Part shown: piece by piece, positions 11,001-24,036 of the stretch
Layout of the letters: each line of letters starts with the position of its first letter
Numbering within the stretch: the first letter of the stretch is position 1
Origin: Marsupella aquatica
Lineage: Eukaryota > Marchantiophyta
Assembly: GCA_973895155.1 (NCBI GenBank)
Contig: OZ316898.1
Coordinates: 11,656,001 to 11,720,000 of the forward strand
Direction of reading: 5' to 3'
Length of the DNA: 64,000 bases
Position numbers and translations under genes: made by a program
The notes under the pieces: model-generated
The model's input: the letters and a program-made list of their open reading frames with translations, nothing else
The model's database searches: none
Told to the model about the DNA's origin: nothing

Positions 11001-12352
11001 TATGTAACGAGAATTGCCACAAACCTCCTTTAAGATCATCAGCATATTGAGTTGCTAGCGCATGATTTCCCCCAAATTTGTGTGAAGTCGAAAGCCATAT
11101 CGATCTCTCGTCGACCTGCATCCCCTGTTGAAACCCAGTGGACACTACCCAATAACCCCACCGAGGCATCGTCAAGAGAGACACTCGTCCTAAGCTCGTC
11201 GAGAAGGAAATTAAATTCTGACCAATATTCAACCAAGTAGCAAGACCAGGGCCCTTGTGCGCAGCAAAGCCTACGTGAACCACAAGTTCATCCTTTTTTT
11301 TTTGAAAAGAAGATAGCTTTGAACATTTCCCACAGCCAAAATACGCGAACACTGTCTTTTACCTGAGTGGTTTTGATCAATTCTAAAGTTCTCTTCCAAA
11401 GTTTTTCCTTGTGGTAGTCCCCAATATTTCCGAATATCATCTTCATCCTGTACGATCAATCAACCAAGCGACTTTTAAAGTGTATCCATTTCTGTAAATT
11501 AATTCCAAAGAATAACTCCTCCTACTAGCCCTTCTGTGTAAAGAAACATAAGGCAGTCTCGACTCTGGGACGGAAGGTGCAACACGTCGCCAATGGTATT
11601 GAATCTTTTACAGGAAAACTACTAATGGCCTTGTCCACTTAGAACAAGCAGTACTCGAGGAGGAGCAGGGTGGAGGGGGGAAGCAGAGGACCGAGAGGAA
11701 AGGCAGAAGTTGAGCTCACACGAGAATTGTAAAGCTTCCCCAATGGCTGATAATTAAAGGCGTTGGGACCTCTCCTTCGCTCATTCCAAAATTCTCCTAC
11801 GACTGTCCCCGAAGTAGACGCTTCCGGTATATCCACGGCCGGCTTCGCACCGTGCAAGTGATCCACCCGCCCTCTTTTGATCATGTCGCGGATAGTTGTC
11901 CTGCTCGCACTCCTCTCATAGACGTCACTAAGCGAAGCCTGTGCGGCCCTTAGTGGCAGTCTACGGGCCGCCCCTTTGCGTACCAGCACCGCAGCATCTT
12001 TTGCATCTGCAACTTCTTGTTGAGATTGAGATGGCCTAGAATGCTCAACTAGCTCTGCTGATAAATACTTCACGAAACTTTCCCGGGGCTTACTGAACGC
12101 GAAGCTGTTCTCTAGCACCTGTTTGGGGTGGTGGCCAAAATGAGCCTCATTGAAGGAGTCGAAATCTACCGATGGTAGTAAACTGCTCACGTTGAAGTTA
12201 CAGAACAAACTGGCTGATGCGCACTCCTTCCATTGAGGCCCGCAGCTTTTCGAACGTCGAGTAAACCGCTCAGACCGCCGCTGCTGATTCATTGCATTCA
12301 TAATTAAACTCAATCTGTGTGTCTCCCTTTCAAAGCACAAGAGGCCCCTCAT
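8077..12352 (-). CDS. Unidentified protein, about 544 residues, nine coding exons
   Basis: Proposed exons in coding order are 12352-11720, 11447-11363, 11270-11025, 10781-10721, 10304-10229, 10043-9931, 9138-8989, 8754-8620 and 8212-8077, with stop TAA at 8079-8077. Every junction has AG/GT signals, all phases agree, and the total is 1635 nt (545 codons with stop). Residues 1 to about 210 are basic, Ser/Arg-rich and probably disordered. The middle and C-terminal parts alternate polar and aromatic or hydrophobic residues as in beta-rich proteins (GLATWLNIGQNLISFS, WDVTTSLTTKKNSWMWTYR, PDQFVSIRAGAKNWAWTLC). A helical stretch (LQARNVLNDIVFLNSIISDL) lies between. I recognise no family; a beta-barrel is only a guess. 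The start is uncertain: Met at 12352, 12301 and 12292 are all in frame. Further exons inside the longer introns are possible. Confidence 0.55.
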
Positions 12353-12587
12353 GAGCAAATAACCGGCCGGGTCTCGTGAGCTCTCATGATTAAGACACTG
12401 AAAACCTATCAGCACGGTCTTATCTAGACCTCAATTACGAGATAGGGTTTTCCTATCTCATAGTTACCAACCGATAACAGCTCACACCGTCACCTAACCC
12501 GCTCTTTCCAAAGCTCTCGGCCGACGAGATTCTCGTCCCTGCACGAATTCACCAATCAAAACACGTAAACCAACAATCACCAGTTCA

Positions 12588-13040
12588 ATGTCTCAACTAA
12601 ATGCCATCGAGCTTGCATTATCCACCACTCATGGTTCATTCCTCTTCAGAAGCCATAGTGACGCATGCCCACACTTCCAAAGAAGAAGAAGCTCAAAACG
12701 TCCCAAAGCTCAGCTACGCACGCTCCATCTACTACCAAGACAGCGGAGCCAAATCCAGAAACAGAGGGCGTCATCGACATGGACGGTGTTACAACTATAC
12801 CCATCAGCTGAGCAAAGGACGCGAATGATGGAGGCAGAGCGCCTGAAATTCGGGGCAGATGCAATGCCGCGCTCCCCGCTCGAGGTCGATGAAAGCCACT
12901 TCCGGCACTTCGTCGGCAGCTCAGGGGCGAGCAGCTGTGGCGGAGGAAATCGTGGATTGGCACAAGGGCTCGACACAATTGGTCGCTCTCTGTGCTTCAA
13001 TAATGTCGACGGGACACAAGGAGCGCTCTCTCAACAGTAA
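12588..13040 (+). CDS. Possible small ORF, function unknown
   Basis: A 150-codon ATG frame is open here, divergent from the minus-strand gene. It is Ser/Arg/Gln-rich and resembles nothing I know. A competing 48-codon frame from ATG 12664 begins MPTLPKKKKLK, which resembles a nuclear localisation signal. The segment is GC-richer than its surroundings and may simply be the shared promoter or 5' leader. Coding status is unproven. Confidence 0.2.
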   Translation: MSQLNAIELALSTTHGSFLFRSHSDACPHFQRRRSSKRPKAQLRTLHLLPRQRSQIQKQRASSTWTVLQLYPSAEQRTRMMEAERLKFGADAMPRSPLEVDESHFRHFVGSSGASSCGGGNRGLAQGLDTIGRSLCFNNVDGTQGALSQQ

Positions 13041-13075
13041 TGTCGACGGGAGAGAAGGAACGCTTTTAGGGGGTC
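13002..13075 (+). repeat. 37-bp imperfect tandem duplication
   Basis: Units begin AATGTCGACGGGA at 13002 and 13039. They match closely at the start and diverge toward the end (ACACAAGGAGCG versus GAGAAGGAACG). Confidence 0.75.
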
Positions 13076-13139
13076 TCAAACAGAGGCCGTAAACCAGAGT
13101 TTTTTAAAGTTCCCCAAATTCCACCTCCCCAAAAAGCTT

Positions 13140-13220
13140 TCGCCATTTTTGGCGAAAATTAGTTTGTATGTTTCTGTCTCATTAACGGCGAAAATTAGTT
13201 TGTATTTGTCTGTCTCATAA
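13140..13220 (+). repeat. Short imperfect tandem duplication
   Basis: GGCGAAAATTAGTTTGTAT followed by TCTGTCTCAT occurs twice, near 13151 and 13187. Nothing coding was seen. Confidence 0.7.
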
Positions 13221-13909
13221 ACCACAGGTCCACAGGTCTCATTAGCCAGAATCTAACACTTATCCTTACACCAGATTTTAAAATTTTTTGTGCCCTGCAA
13301 ATTTGAATGAAGACCACACCATTTTTTTTGGTACAACCTCTTATTGTAGTTCTTGATGTAGGGAGAGACAGTCAGGAGAATAACCAGTTAAGGAATCTTT
13401 TGAGCATCATGCCCTTCACACACTGGACATTGGCCACTCTGGAGAAAAAGAAAACACCTTATAAAATACACTGGCATCAACCCTTCCTGAACTTTTTTCT
13501 TTGTATGTGTCTACAAGGTTAAGAGGCATAACCAGTGGTTAATTCTCTTGTATGTGTCTACAAGGTTTTGAGGCATTACCCCAGGTGAAGCCCCAGAATG
13601 CATTACCCCCCACTGAAGACACAGAACCCCTGGACCAGCCTGACATTGGGATTATGAAATTTGAATGAGAAATAGTAACGTGCAAGTGGTAGAGAGTGAT
13701 GGAGCAGACTTTTCCTACTTAAAGATGAACTGAATCTTGTGTAAAAATTCACTCAGACTTTACTCTCAGTAACTCATCCCCACTTAGGAGATGATGGTTG
13801 CAACCGGGCTCAGCGCCTTCAGGGATTACAGCCCATTACCCTTCTTGGGGATGGGTTACCCTACACATAACCCGCAGAGTGACAGGGATGTAAAGTCTTG
13901 TTTAGAGGG

Positions 13910-14235
13910 CATGCTCGGATATAATGCCCTGAAAAACGAGAGCTTCGGTTCAAGTTTTGAGAGCCTATTATTGCCCACCCATAGTGCTTTGGCCACAGGA
14001 CCTTAGTACACTAAGTTGAAGGCCCCATTTAGTACATTTGAGGGCCCCCATAGAATGCCCTGAAAATAGAGAGCATCAGCTGGAGTTTGGAGAGCCTATT
14101 ATTGCCCATAGTGCTTTAGCAACAGGACCTTAGTACACTTTAAGGCCCCATTAATGTCCGGGAAAACGAGAGCTTCAGCTCAGGTTTTGAGATCCTTTAT
14201 TGCCCATGGTGCTTTGGCACAGGACCTATAGTACA
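13910..14235 (+). repeat. Three diverged tandem copies, about 120 bp each
   Basis: Each unit carries a variant of AATGCCCTGAAAA, then GAGAGC, TTTTGAGAGCCTATTATTGC and TTTGGCCACAGGACC. Units start near 13922, 14053 and 14155. The third is shorter. Probably relics of a non-coding repeat. Confidence 0.65.
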
Positions 14236-14561
14236 CATTCCCAATCCCTACCATCAGGCCTGGGTTCAGGCATGTAAATGGTGCTCTATCAAATGATGCT
14301 GGGAGTCAAGTTGAGGGACAAATTCTGTAGGACAGCCACTATGCAAGTTGGGCCTTAAAAGTCTACTTTAGCACTAAACTGAAAAGCCGGGTAAAGTTAT
14401 CTTCAATTTATTGAGTAGATACTTTTCCACCACTTACACCCAGCCGTCATGTCAACTGCTTTTTGACTCTAAGTAACGTTCACGTCTGAATTGAATTACA
14501 CCCAGTAACTGTAACGTTGCTCTGCATTTTGATCTGTGGGAAGCGATGGACGCAGCAAAGC

Positions 14562-14591
14562 GGAGCTGAGCTGAGCTGAGCTGAGCTGAGA
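14562..14591 (+). repeat. Pentanucleotide microsatellite (AGCTG)n
   Basis: About five uninterrupted GAGCT units lie upstream of the IPMS gene, 540 bp before its start codon. Likely length-variable between individuals. Confidence 0.85.
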
Positions 14592-15128
14592 GCAGATAGA
14601 ACGAGTTTGCATCACGGCAAAGCGATGAAGAAGATTGATCATGGCCGACTTTTCCGATCATGGCTCTAGACAACTGCCATGATTTTGTCCAATTCTCACA
14701 TCCGATGACACAAGCAAACCAGTATTACGGAGTCGTAAGTGGCTTTGGACTGTACAGTGAGCTGTAAAAAGGGGAGTATCGACCAAAACCCCGCTCGAAG
14801 ATTTAGATGAGCTCACGAATGAGAGGCATGAGGAGTCGAATGCAAAGCTGAGCTGCTGTGCGCGGCTGCCCCGGCTGAGGAGCTGAGGGATTTCTCGTGG
14901 TTCGGGGTTTTGTAGTTCGGTTTTTCTTTGTTGAACCAGATTCGGCTTGCAGTCTGTGCAAACGTATGAGGATTTCGGTGGTCCGGTTTGAAGGTGTAAC
15001 AATTCCACCGTCTCGTTCTCCTTTTCGGCATTGACTTCGAGCACAGCTGCTGTACCTCATTCCCCTTGTCCCTTCCCTTGTTTCCCAAGCTGCTCCTGAT
15101 TCTCAAACGGCACTCTCGTTCAACCCCA

Positions 15129-18100
15129 ATGGCGACCATTTGCTCTCCCAGTGTTGTGGTGCGGACTGGCGTGACTGAAGGAGCAGGAGCTGTATGCGCT
15201 TCCAGAGTGCTGGATCAGAGTGGCAAGACCTGTAGGGTTTTCCCATCGGCGGGGCTCTGTGCCCGTTCCTCCTGCTCTGCTACTTCTGCGCCTCGTTCCT
15301 GCTCCTTCACAGCAGTTGTAGGGGCAGGGACTAGACGGATTCTGAGCAATTCGAACAAGCAGCGGCATCAGCAGAATAGAAGGGCTCTGCAAAGGGAATC
15401 GGCAGCTGTTGTGGTAGTTTGCAATGCTGCAGAAGCGAAAGAGAGGCCGCGGCGGCCAAAGTACATCCCGAATCGAATCGATGACCCTAATTATGTGCGG
15501 ATTTTTGACACCACTCTGAGGGACGGGGAGCAGTCTCCCGGGGCCAGTCTGACCAGCAAGGAGAAGCTGGATATAGCCCGGCAGCTGGCGAAACTGGGGG
15601 TGGACATTATAGAAGCCGGATATCCGAGGTCTTCTCCAGATGATCTGGAGGCTGTGAAAATCATTGCCAAGGAGGTGGGAAACGCAGTTGACGATGACGG
15701 CTACGTGCCTGTGATCTGCGGGTTGTCCCGGTGCAACAAGACGGACATTGACTATGCGTGGGAAGGCGTGAAGCAAGCGTTGCGCCCGAGAATTCATACT
15801 TTCATTGCAACGAGTGAGCTCCATATGAAGCATAAACTGTGCAAGACACCTGATGAAGTCGTTCAAATTGCAAGGGATAGCGTTGCCTATGCACGGAGTT
15901 TGGGCTGTGATGATGTGGAGTTCAGCCCTGAAGATGCTGGAAGGTCTGTTGTGCTTTCTATCTCCACGCAGTACGAGAGTCGTTTCTAAGTGCACAGAAG
16001 AAATGGAAATTGGTGCTAGCAAGGCTTAAATCTTACAAGGAGATGGGTGACCAATCAAGCAGTTCATTCGTTTGCAATTTTGTGGAATTGATATGGGTTG
16101 TCCTTCGCCGAGAAGCATCTTCTAACATTCTTCATGTGTTATCTTAAAATTGAACCTTTATCTTTTCTGGGAACAGCAGTGCAATGACTCAAGCTGATAA
16201 CAGCTTCAGACTTAGCAACGCATTGACTTTTGGTTTTTAGGAATTAGACCGTTTTGAACATTAATTGTGACGACAGCCAAAATATTAATGAGGTTTCCAA
16301 CGATCCTCTTTTATTGACCTTACTCCCTTACGGGTTCTTTTTCTTTTCGCAACTGTCCTTATCCTTTCGGTCCACCTCCTGTCCATTTTTAACGATTATG
16401 CCATCTCCATAGTAGGCCGCTAATTGCCAACTTATCTGGGATGCATGGGCGAGCTGCAGGTCAGATCCAGAATTTCTGTACCGTATTCTTAGTGAAGTGA
16501 TAAAAGCTGGAGCCACGACGCTGAACATTCCAGACACTGTGGGTATCACCCTGCCGACAGAATTTGGGGGACTCATTGCCAAGCTCAAAGCCAATACAAC
16601 TGGGGCCGAGAACGTGATTTTCTCCACGCATTGCCAGAATGACCTCGGATTATCTACGGCCAACTCTCTTGCGGTATAATGCTTTCTTATCAGTACTATT
16701 AGTGTGGCTGAAGTGTCCATGTACCTTTGTTTCACCAGATTTCGATGTACTGTGTGGGTAAATGTGAATTTTTTAAGTCAAGGGAAATTAGCGTCTTGGT
16801 ATTGTACTGGCTAATTTTTTAATTCTCTTCTCTGTTTACTTTGATTTACTTGACTTCGTGTTGTAAAAGCAATCTGACGTCTTGGATAGACGAGGCCTCC
16901 CATCTTATTCGTGAGACAACAACTAATTTGAACGCTATAAGACACTGACGATAGATCCGGCTCACCTTGTTGTTCCGGTAAAGCCAAGTCAGCTTAACTT
17001 TCAGAGTATGCGAACTGAGCTGGGGTGAACGAATTTTCTAGGGTGCATATGCTGGTGCTAGGCAAGTGGAGTGTACCATAAATGGAATTGGTGAGCGAGC
17101 TGGAAATGCATCACTTGAAGAGGTACAGTGTGAAGAGTTCTGTCGACCCATGTACGCCGGCATATTACTGCATATTTTTAGCTGCGGAGCGTTTGTTTAG
17201 AGGACGTGGTTTGAGAAATTGCGTGAGATGCTTAGTGACAGTCTGGTTTAGCAGACAAAATTATAAAATAGCAGTTGTTTTGTCTCGTTTTCTGAGTATT
17301 GGAGACGACCACAGAGCAGTTTGGCAGATTGTCGTTCTGGATAGGAACCATACAGCACGTGGATATGGTGCCTCTGTTTGGTACAGGTCTCCTTAAAATT
17401 GTGATGGCGACATCTGACACCATATTCTGCAATGCCCATTTCTAGGTTGTAATGGCTATTAAGTGCAGAGGCGAGGAGCTGCTCGGGGGCCTTTATACAG
17501 GCATCGACTCCAAGCATATAACTATTGCTAGTAGAATGGTAACGCTGCTATCTCTGAGAGTTGACCAAGGGTGCATGCTTGATTTACTGAAAATGACCCT
17601 TTTGCGCAAAAACAGTGCACATTTTGCTGACGTGGCACTCCCACATGTGGATTGTTGTGCAGGTGGCTGATCTCACTGGAATGGTAGTTCAACCGCACAA
17701 AGCCATAGTGGGTGCTAATGCGTTTGCACATGAGAGTGGCATTCATCAGGTGTGAAACAATGCAACCATTACATACTGAAATATTTATCTTTTCTCTCTG
17801 GACTTCTAGTGGAATGCTCCCGCAAGGATATTGACGTAAATTAAATGTGTAATGGATTAATACGTGTCTCTTGCATCATATGGTTGTCTCTATCATAATC
17901 TGCTGTTGCATATTCACAGGATGGGATGCTTAAACACAAGGGAACGTATGAGATTATTGCTCCTGAAGAAATAGGGCTTCTACGTGCTGATGAGGCAGGG
18001 CTGGTACTTGGGAAGCTGAGGTAAACTGTCAGACTTCGGGAGTCCAGTCTTATGAGTCATGCAATTAGGCACTGTTGCCCCGGTTTCAACAATCGTTGTT

Positions 18101-19956
18101 CCTCTCGTTAAGGCAGTGGAAGATTTTGGGCCATGTCTGCACCTTTTACTGATGAGGTTACCCTTTCCTGTGCTTTTTGCCAAACAGTGGACGTCATGCA
18201 CTGAAATCTCGTCTACAGCAGGTTTGCGACAGCCCTCTGTAATCCTTTTTGTGTGTGGTGGTGGTAGATCTTGCTCTTGCTAAGCTCTGTTAGGTTCGAA
18301 ACAAAATATCATATTCAACACTAGGAATTAACTCGCTTTTGAAGAGATGTTAATGGCTGTCGTTGCCTTAACAGCTTGGTTACGAGTTGGACGGCAGAAA
18401 CTTGGACGAGATCTTTAAGCGTTTCAAGTCTCTCGCAGATAAGAAGAAGGTGCGACACGATTGACATCTGCAATTATTGGTGTGCTTTTGCAAGTTCTTT
18501 AATTCCCTGTACATTGTCGATGTGGTCAAAATCCTGCCGTGTTTGTACCTGTGTGCAAGTGATAGCCAGTGTCACATTGCGTTTCATCTCTTTATCTTTA
18601 CATTTCCTCATTACTTACACTCAGACGACGGTTCAAACAATATACTGTCATACTGGTTGTTGTCGTAAGATGACCAGGACTTATGGGAGCAGTTATGAGA
18701 ACGCAGCAGTCGTGGTCACAGGCTTTCCGATCTAAGAAACCTCTAGAGATGATCACAATGACACGTGTTCTTTATTCCGGACCCTTGATGCTGGTTGCCT
18801 GTTTCTGGTTGAACAGAGCGAAGCCGGGAATCTGAACTGCGAAGGAAATCTGAAGTCCGTCTGTGTTTGTGTGAATGCTTGACGTTTTGTCTTGCTGTGA
18901 TTCTATTTGCAGACAGTACATGATGATGACCTGGAAGCTCTTCTTTCTGACCAAATTCACCAGCCAACCGTGATTTGGTCTCTTGCAGATCTCCAAGTAT
19001 AGCAACTTACTTTCTGTGTAGAAGACTATGTTTTGTCCAAATTTTGTAGAATAGAAAACGAGAGGGTAACAAACTGTTTTGAGAAGCGTATTAGATTGGT
19101 GACTGTATTGAAAACGGGACGGTTGGAGGGGAAGAGATTCAAAGCTTTGTGCGTACTTAAAAAAAAGGCGGATTTCAAAGTTGGATTGGTTGAGAACACT
19201 TATTTGTTAGATGTGTTTTAAAACGTGCATTTCATGGTGACCTGCACAGGTTGTATGTGGAACCATGGGGCTCTCGACAGCAACAGTGAAGCTAGTTGGT
19301 CCAGATGGTGTTCAACAAGTCGGCACTTCAGTCGGCACAGGACCTGTTGATGCATCATACAAAGCTGTTGATATGATAGTGAAGGTTGCTATTGGAGCCT
19401 CCGGTTGCTTTACCTACGGGCAGACTAATTGAAATCACTTGTTGATCATAAACCAGCTACTTGTTTCGAAGTTAGCGTACTGAAGTTATTGTGCTTCATC
19501 TATTGTGTGGATGATGCTCACTACTCTTGGTTTGCAGGAACAAGTTACTTTGCTGGAATACTCTATGACTGCAGTAACGGAAGGTATCGATGCGATAGCT
19601 CATACAAGGGTTGTCATTCGTGGAGATTATCCTCATTCCGTCACTCACCCACAGACTGGAAAGTTGGTTCAAAGATCTTGCAGGTATGTTCCTGTAAATA
19701 GGGATTTACTGGGACTTGTTTAATTCGAAGGGATCTGAATTTGGGGCCTGAAAGTATGTCTGATTTATCTATATATTTTTGTTTCATGTGAATTTATTGA
19801 TGTACTGTTAATGCTTTGTGCAGTGGTACTGGGGCGGGAGAGGATGTTGTGGTGTCCAGTGTGCGCGCTTACGTTAGTGCTTTGAATAAGCTCTTAGGCT
19901 TTAGTCGTTCCCCCAAGCCCTCTGTCAGAGAAGAAGAGTCTCAAGTTGCAGCTTAG
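15129..19956 (+). CDS. IPMS: 2-isopropylmalate synthase, plastid-targeted (leucine biosynthesis)
   Basis: Condenses acetyl-CoA with 2-oxoisovalerate, the committed step to leucine (EC 2.3.3.13). Twelve exons: 15129-15943, 16460-16673, 17042-17122, 17446-17538, 17663-17749, 17920-18020, 18188-18221, 18375-18449, 18913-18996, 19250-19384, 19538-19683, 19824-19956. They total 1998 nt, giving 665 residues, close to other plant enzymes. The first 100 or so residues are rich in Ser, Ala and Arg, as in a plastid transit peptide. The TIM-barrel follows with [20 protein letters not shown], the NIPDTVG strand and the metal-binding [27 protein letters not shown] matches the family. The C-terminal LeuA regulatory domain (ITCGTLGLST-like [31 protein letters not shown]) is present, so leucine feedback is expected. 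ATG 15129 is preferred because the open frame upstream has no ATG. Confidence 0.95.
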
Positions 19957-22355
19957 AAATATCCTTAGTTTACTGCTAACCTTTTGTCATGTCTACTTTA
20001 AGGTGGCAAAGCAGAGTTGTTTAACACACATGTGCACGTTCCCAAATTCATCAGTGCCATCTTTTTGCCGAGTATCCTAAAATGGTGGTAGGAAGAAATG
20101 TCGCTGTATGTGACAATTTTTCGCAGGCAATAGTAACACCTCGAAGAAGTGTGCAAAAGAGTTTTACGTGGCTCCTATATTCAATCATGTGTGATGGCAT
20201 GGATTTGCGATTATGTCAGTTTGAAGAAATAGTAACTTTTAGTCACTCGCATATTGATTGATGAAGCTACTGTTCATTCAAAGATTCTACGGTAGTAACT
20301 AACGTACATCCCATTGTGAAAGTTAGGATTTTGTTTCAATCTTTGTCAGGTATATGTGTACTCTCGACTCCGTATTGGTTTTTGGTAGATTGTCCACGAG
20401 CTATTATGTAATCCTTACTCGAGAGCATTTTGAAGGCAGACAAGAGCTCAATAATGATGCCAGACTTCGTGGTCTGCCCCACGTTCTGCCTTGAGTGCAA
20501 TCTGTAGAGTTGAAGCTAAGTGTGAAACCCCAATTGACAATTCCATCCTCTTGGTTGAGATCCCTAACTGTGCTGCTCTGCGTGTGGGACGAGGTTGAGT
20601 AGATAAGGCCAGTGCAACACATTACGATACTTGCGAACATCAGATCCGTAATAATGTAGGGTGATATTTATCCCCCTTTGGAGATTTAGGGCCTGGCATT
20701 TCACAAGCGAAACTTATTCCTCGTACAAATGATTTACACCTGACGACGTTCCTCACTGAGTTCTACCGAACTACAGAGGTCCTCAATTCCGTTAAAATTG
20801 AACTAACACACGAAACCTTCGAAGAAAGAACCACCACCCGTTCGAAGATTACTCTTTATCTTATTACTCTTTATCGTATTACTGTCTCGCGATACCTTGC
20901 ATTCGCAGTGAATATTCTCCTACAGGGGGACAGTGTCTTTGATTTAACTCAAATCCCATTTTGTACTGTCTTCCATTTGTCTGTGTTCTTTGACAAGTCG
21001 CCTCTTCTCGTCAAATTGTAAATTGTTGTCATGTATATGGTTCCCCTGTCATCAGTCTTTCCCACTTTACAGTGCTACAACAAAGCTTGGCAGGTTGACG
21101 TATTGCACGAAGAAAAAAATGAGGGAACCGCGATGTCCAGACTATTACGCATTTAAGTGGATGACGTTGAAAACTAGGATGGCGTTGGGAGGGTACGAAA
21201 GGCACATAAAAGGGAAGGATATACAACAATGACGACGGATACCCACACTGCCAGCAGCACAGAAGAGGGGTTTGATCAGAAAGCATGAGTTCAACATTCA
21301 CAGAGTATTAACATGGAATGGAGATCAGGTTGCATATCTCCATCCAATTGAAACACAAATAGAGCACATAATTCAATTCAAAGCAGAGGCAGTAATCAAA
21401 ACGAAATATATTATGGCAAAAATTTACAATTGCCTGGCACCCATAGCTTGGACATTGAGAATCGGCGTGGAGTCAATGGAGGAAAGCAAATTAGGCAGAC
21501 TAATGACGGAAAGGAGAACAACAACCGAAAAAGTTCACAATCACAACAAGGATCAAAATCTGGTAGATCAATCTAGTGCTCGAAGAGACTTAATAGTCGA
21601 CATGAGCTAGTTCAACACTGCCGCGTCCCAGAAAGCAGCAGGAGTTAGAAGCAACGATGATTACAAACGACCGGAAACTTCAGGAAGGACTAGCAAATCG
21701 AGGAAATAAGTCAAGAGCGGAAGAAGTGTTCAATTACTTGCATCTAAGTATTCCAATCTGAGACGCTGCAACAGAATTAATTTTGCCTAGAGCAGTTGGC
21801 TTCTAAATGCATTCCTCACAATGGAGATCTCACCACATAGGATTGTAGATGAGTCATTGGGAGGAGCCTGATGCACTGTAGAGTAACGAAACGAAATTGG
21901 CCTGCCGAACAGTTGGGTGAGCAAGCAAAAAACACAGTCCCCGCGAATCCGGCATCAGGCAGTGCGGTAGTCAACACTGACGAAGACACAACCCAGCACA
22001 ACCTAAGGGATGGTTTTTGCATGCTATACAGGAGAGCGAATCAAAGCAGAGCTAGCAAAATTTGTTGATTAAAATTGATCATACAACCTGAGCCTCAACA
22101 AGCAGGCACGTTGCGAACAGAGTGGGACAGAGGGACAACACTTCTCATAATATTGGCGACAACAGAGGGGGAACAGAAGTAAGTTAAAGGTTAGTAACAA
22201 TTGGAGTGGCGACAGGAGGAACGGCTGCATCAAGTGAACTCCGCAAAATCTACCCCAATGTCTATGTCTCTACCTCTCTCTAGTGTATCCCTTTGTATCC
22301 TTCGAGCCAGCCGGACATCCGCATCTGTGTCGTCAAAAATCTATCCCTGAACAAT
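19957..22355. other. Intergenic region between convergent IPMS and P0 genes
   Basis: The first few hundred bases are probably the 3' untranslated region of IPMS, and the last part that of P0. Short ORFs (for example one near 21.3-21.6 kb, Lys/Thr-rich) do not start with a convincing ATG and match nothing known. I see no other gene or clear repeat. Confidence 0.5.
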
Positions 22356-24036
22356 CTAGTCGAACAAACTGAATCCCATGTCGTCGTCAGACTCTTCCTT
22401 CTCTTCCTCCTTCTCTTCGACCTTGGCAGCAGCAGCAGGGGCAGCAGACTCGGTGGCAGCCACTGGAGCAGCAACGATGAACTTGCTGGGATCCTGCAGA
22501 ATTTGATCATTCAGTCAGTGCCCTTCTCGAGACGCAGACAGACAAAGAGATCGAAATTAGTTAACAAGCAACAATGAAACATTACATCCAACTCGACGTT
22601 AGCATACCTTGAGAATCTCCTTTATGGTGTCGGCCTGCGGGAAGGAATACTCGGTGGCCAAAGATACAGAGACCACGTTCTTGAATGCATTAACGAACAT
22701 GTGCGGCGCAGCCGCAAGCGTGGGATAGCTGAGACCCAAAGAAAGAGCAGCAACATTCGAAACACCAGCAGAGAACTTGGCGATGAGGTCGTCCTCCGTG
22801 AGATCCAAAACCTCGGGGCTGAAAACAGACCCGTTGTCGTAAACAGACACCACAACTAGACCGTATGAGAATGGCCTAATCCCCAGTTTGGCAAGGAGAG
22901 CAGCCTCGGAGGAGCCCACCTTGTCACCCTTGTGGATAAGCTCCACGGGTGCAACAATCTCCACAGTTCCCTTATTAATCTTGGTGGGAATGTTGAGAAC
23001 CTGTCCATGCAAAACCGTGGCTAAGTGCATCAGTTCACTCTCCTGGCAACTAATACAACTGATTTCGAATACAAATTGCTGGTGATTCTGAGGAAGGGAA
23101 AACCGTCTGGCCAGCTAGGTCATCGTTAATCATAACCATTCGGTCCACTAAACCCTACAGCCAATGCAGCAATTCACACAAGGCGTATGAAGGGAAGAGC
23201 TTCGCGTTACGAACCTGGAAGAAAGAAGTCTGCGATGGGTCGAGGCCGGTGTTTCCTGGGGGAACAACCACATCGATGGGTGCAACTAGTCCGACGCGGG
23301 CAGGCGCTCCAACCTGGGAATAGAGCAAGACATACTTATGAGCCGTCGCCCAATAAACGCTCAAAGGAGCCTGCCTACTTTAAGGTATAATAACAAGTGA
23401 CATAATCAATTCTCTGGACATCGAGAGAAGAAAGCCATTCACTGATTCACAGCGCAATCACAGAGTAGTACCTTGTACTTTCCCACTTCCTCGCTTACTT
23501 CCTTGAGGTCGCCTTTGGTGAAAATGAGACCGACATTTCCCTGGAAGAACCAAATCATGCAGCGCACGGAACAGAAATGAGAAACAGCCTGAAACACCAG
23601 TGGAACCCTAAAATTCCAGATAACAGCATTACCCTGCATAATTTGCTAAGTCTCTCATGACTATAGCTGAAAGTGAACGGACAGTACCGAACTGAATAAA
23701 GCTTCAGCTCCATAGAGGAAATCACGGTTGCCAGCCCTGTCTAGGGTAGGGTGGAGAAAGAGCTGCGAAAATACATACCACAAGGAGGGGGATAATATTC
23801 AAGTATGCTGTATTTCCAGTCTTCTCTGCGTGAATACGGATCGAACGCTTCATCATCGTGTTCTTCCCCATCAGAACCACCGAATCGGGCCTCAGCCCCT
23901 GCCTGATACCCTGCAGCTGTTTCGATCCCACATTATCCGCCGCACACACCAGCACCTGTGTGAACTGCTCCAGCAGCTCACACAGCTTGACGTCATAGTG
24001 CTGCTTCTTCTCCGCCTTGGTGCCCTTGAACCCCAT
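22356..24036 (-). CDS. RPP0: 60S acidic ribosomal protein P0 (uL10)
   Basis: Forms the base of the ribosomal stalk: it binds 28S rRNA and anchors P1/P2 dimers, which recruit elongation factors. Coding exons are 24036-23779, 23540-23472, 23313-23215, 23000-22608 and 22493-22356, totalling 957 nt and 318 residues, the normal length. The N-terminus has the rRNA-binding region ([37 protein letters not shown]). The central region has [19 protein letters not shown] and [10 protein letters not shown]. The Ala/Glu-rich hinge ends in [11 protein letters not shown], the shared P-protein tail that contacts elongation factors. All introns fall at phase 0. The gene is divergent from MED20, so the upstream DNA is probably shared. 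Confidence 0.97.

Larger units (their letters stand above)
12353..15128. other. Intergenic region with repeats, between the unknown gene and the IPMS gene
   Basis: Contains a possible small ORF (12588-13040), several tandem repeats (separate entries) and the upstream region of the IPMS gene. About 13.1-14.4 kb is repeat-derived and holds no recognisable gene. Confidence 0.5.

Noticed and set aside
15120-16022. 300-codon minus-strand frame antisense to IPMS exon 1
   Set aside because: It overlaps a confidently identified coding exon in the opposite direction, has no family resemblance and is explained by codon bias of the real gene.
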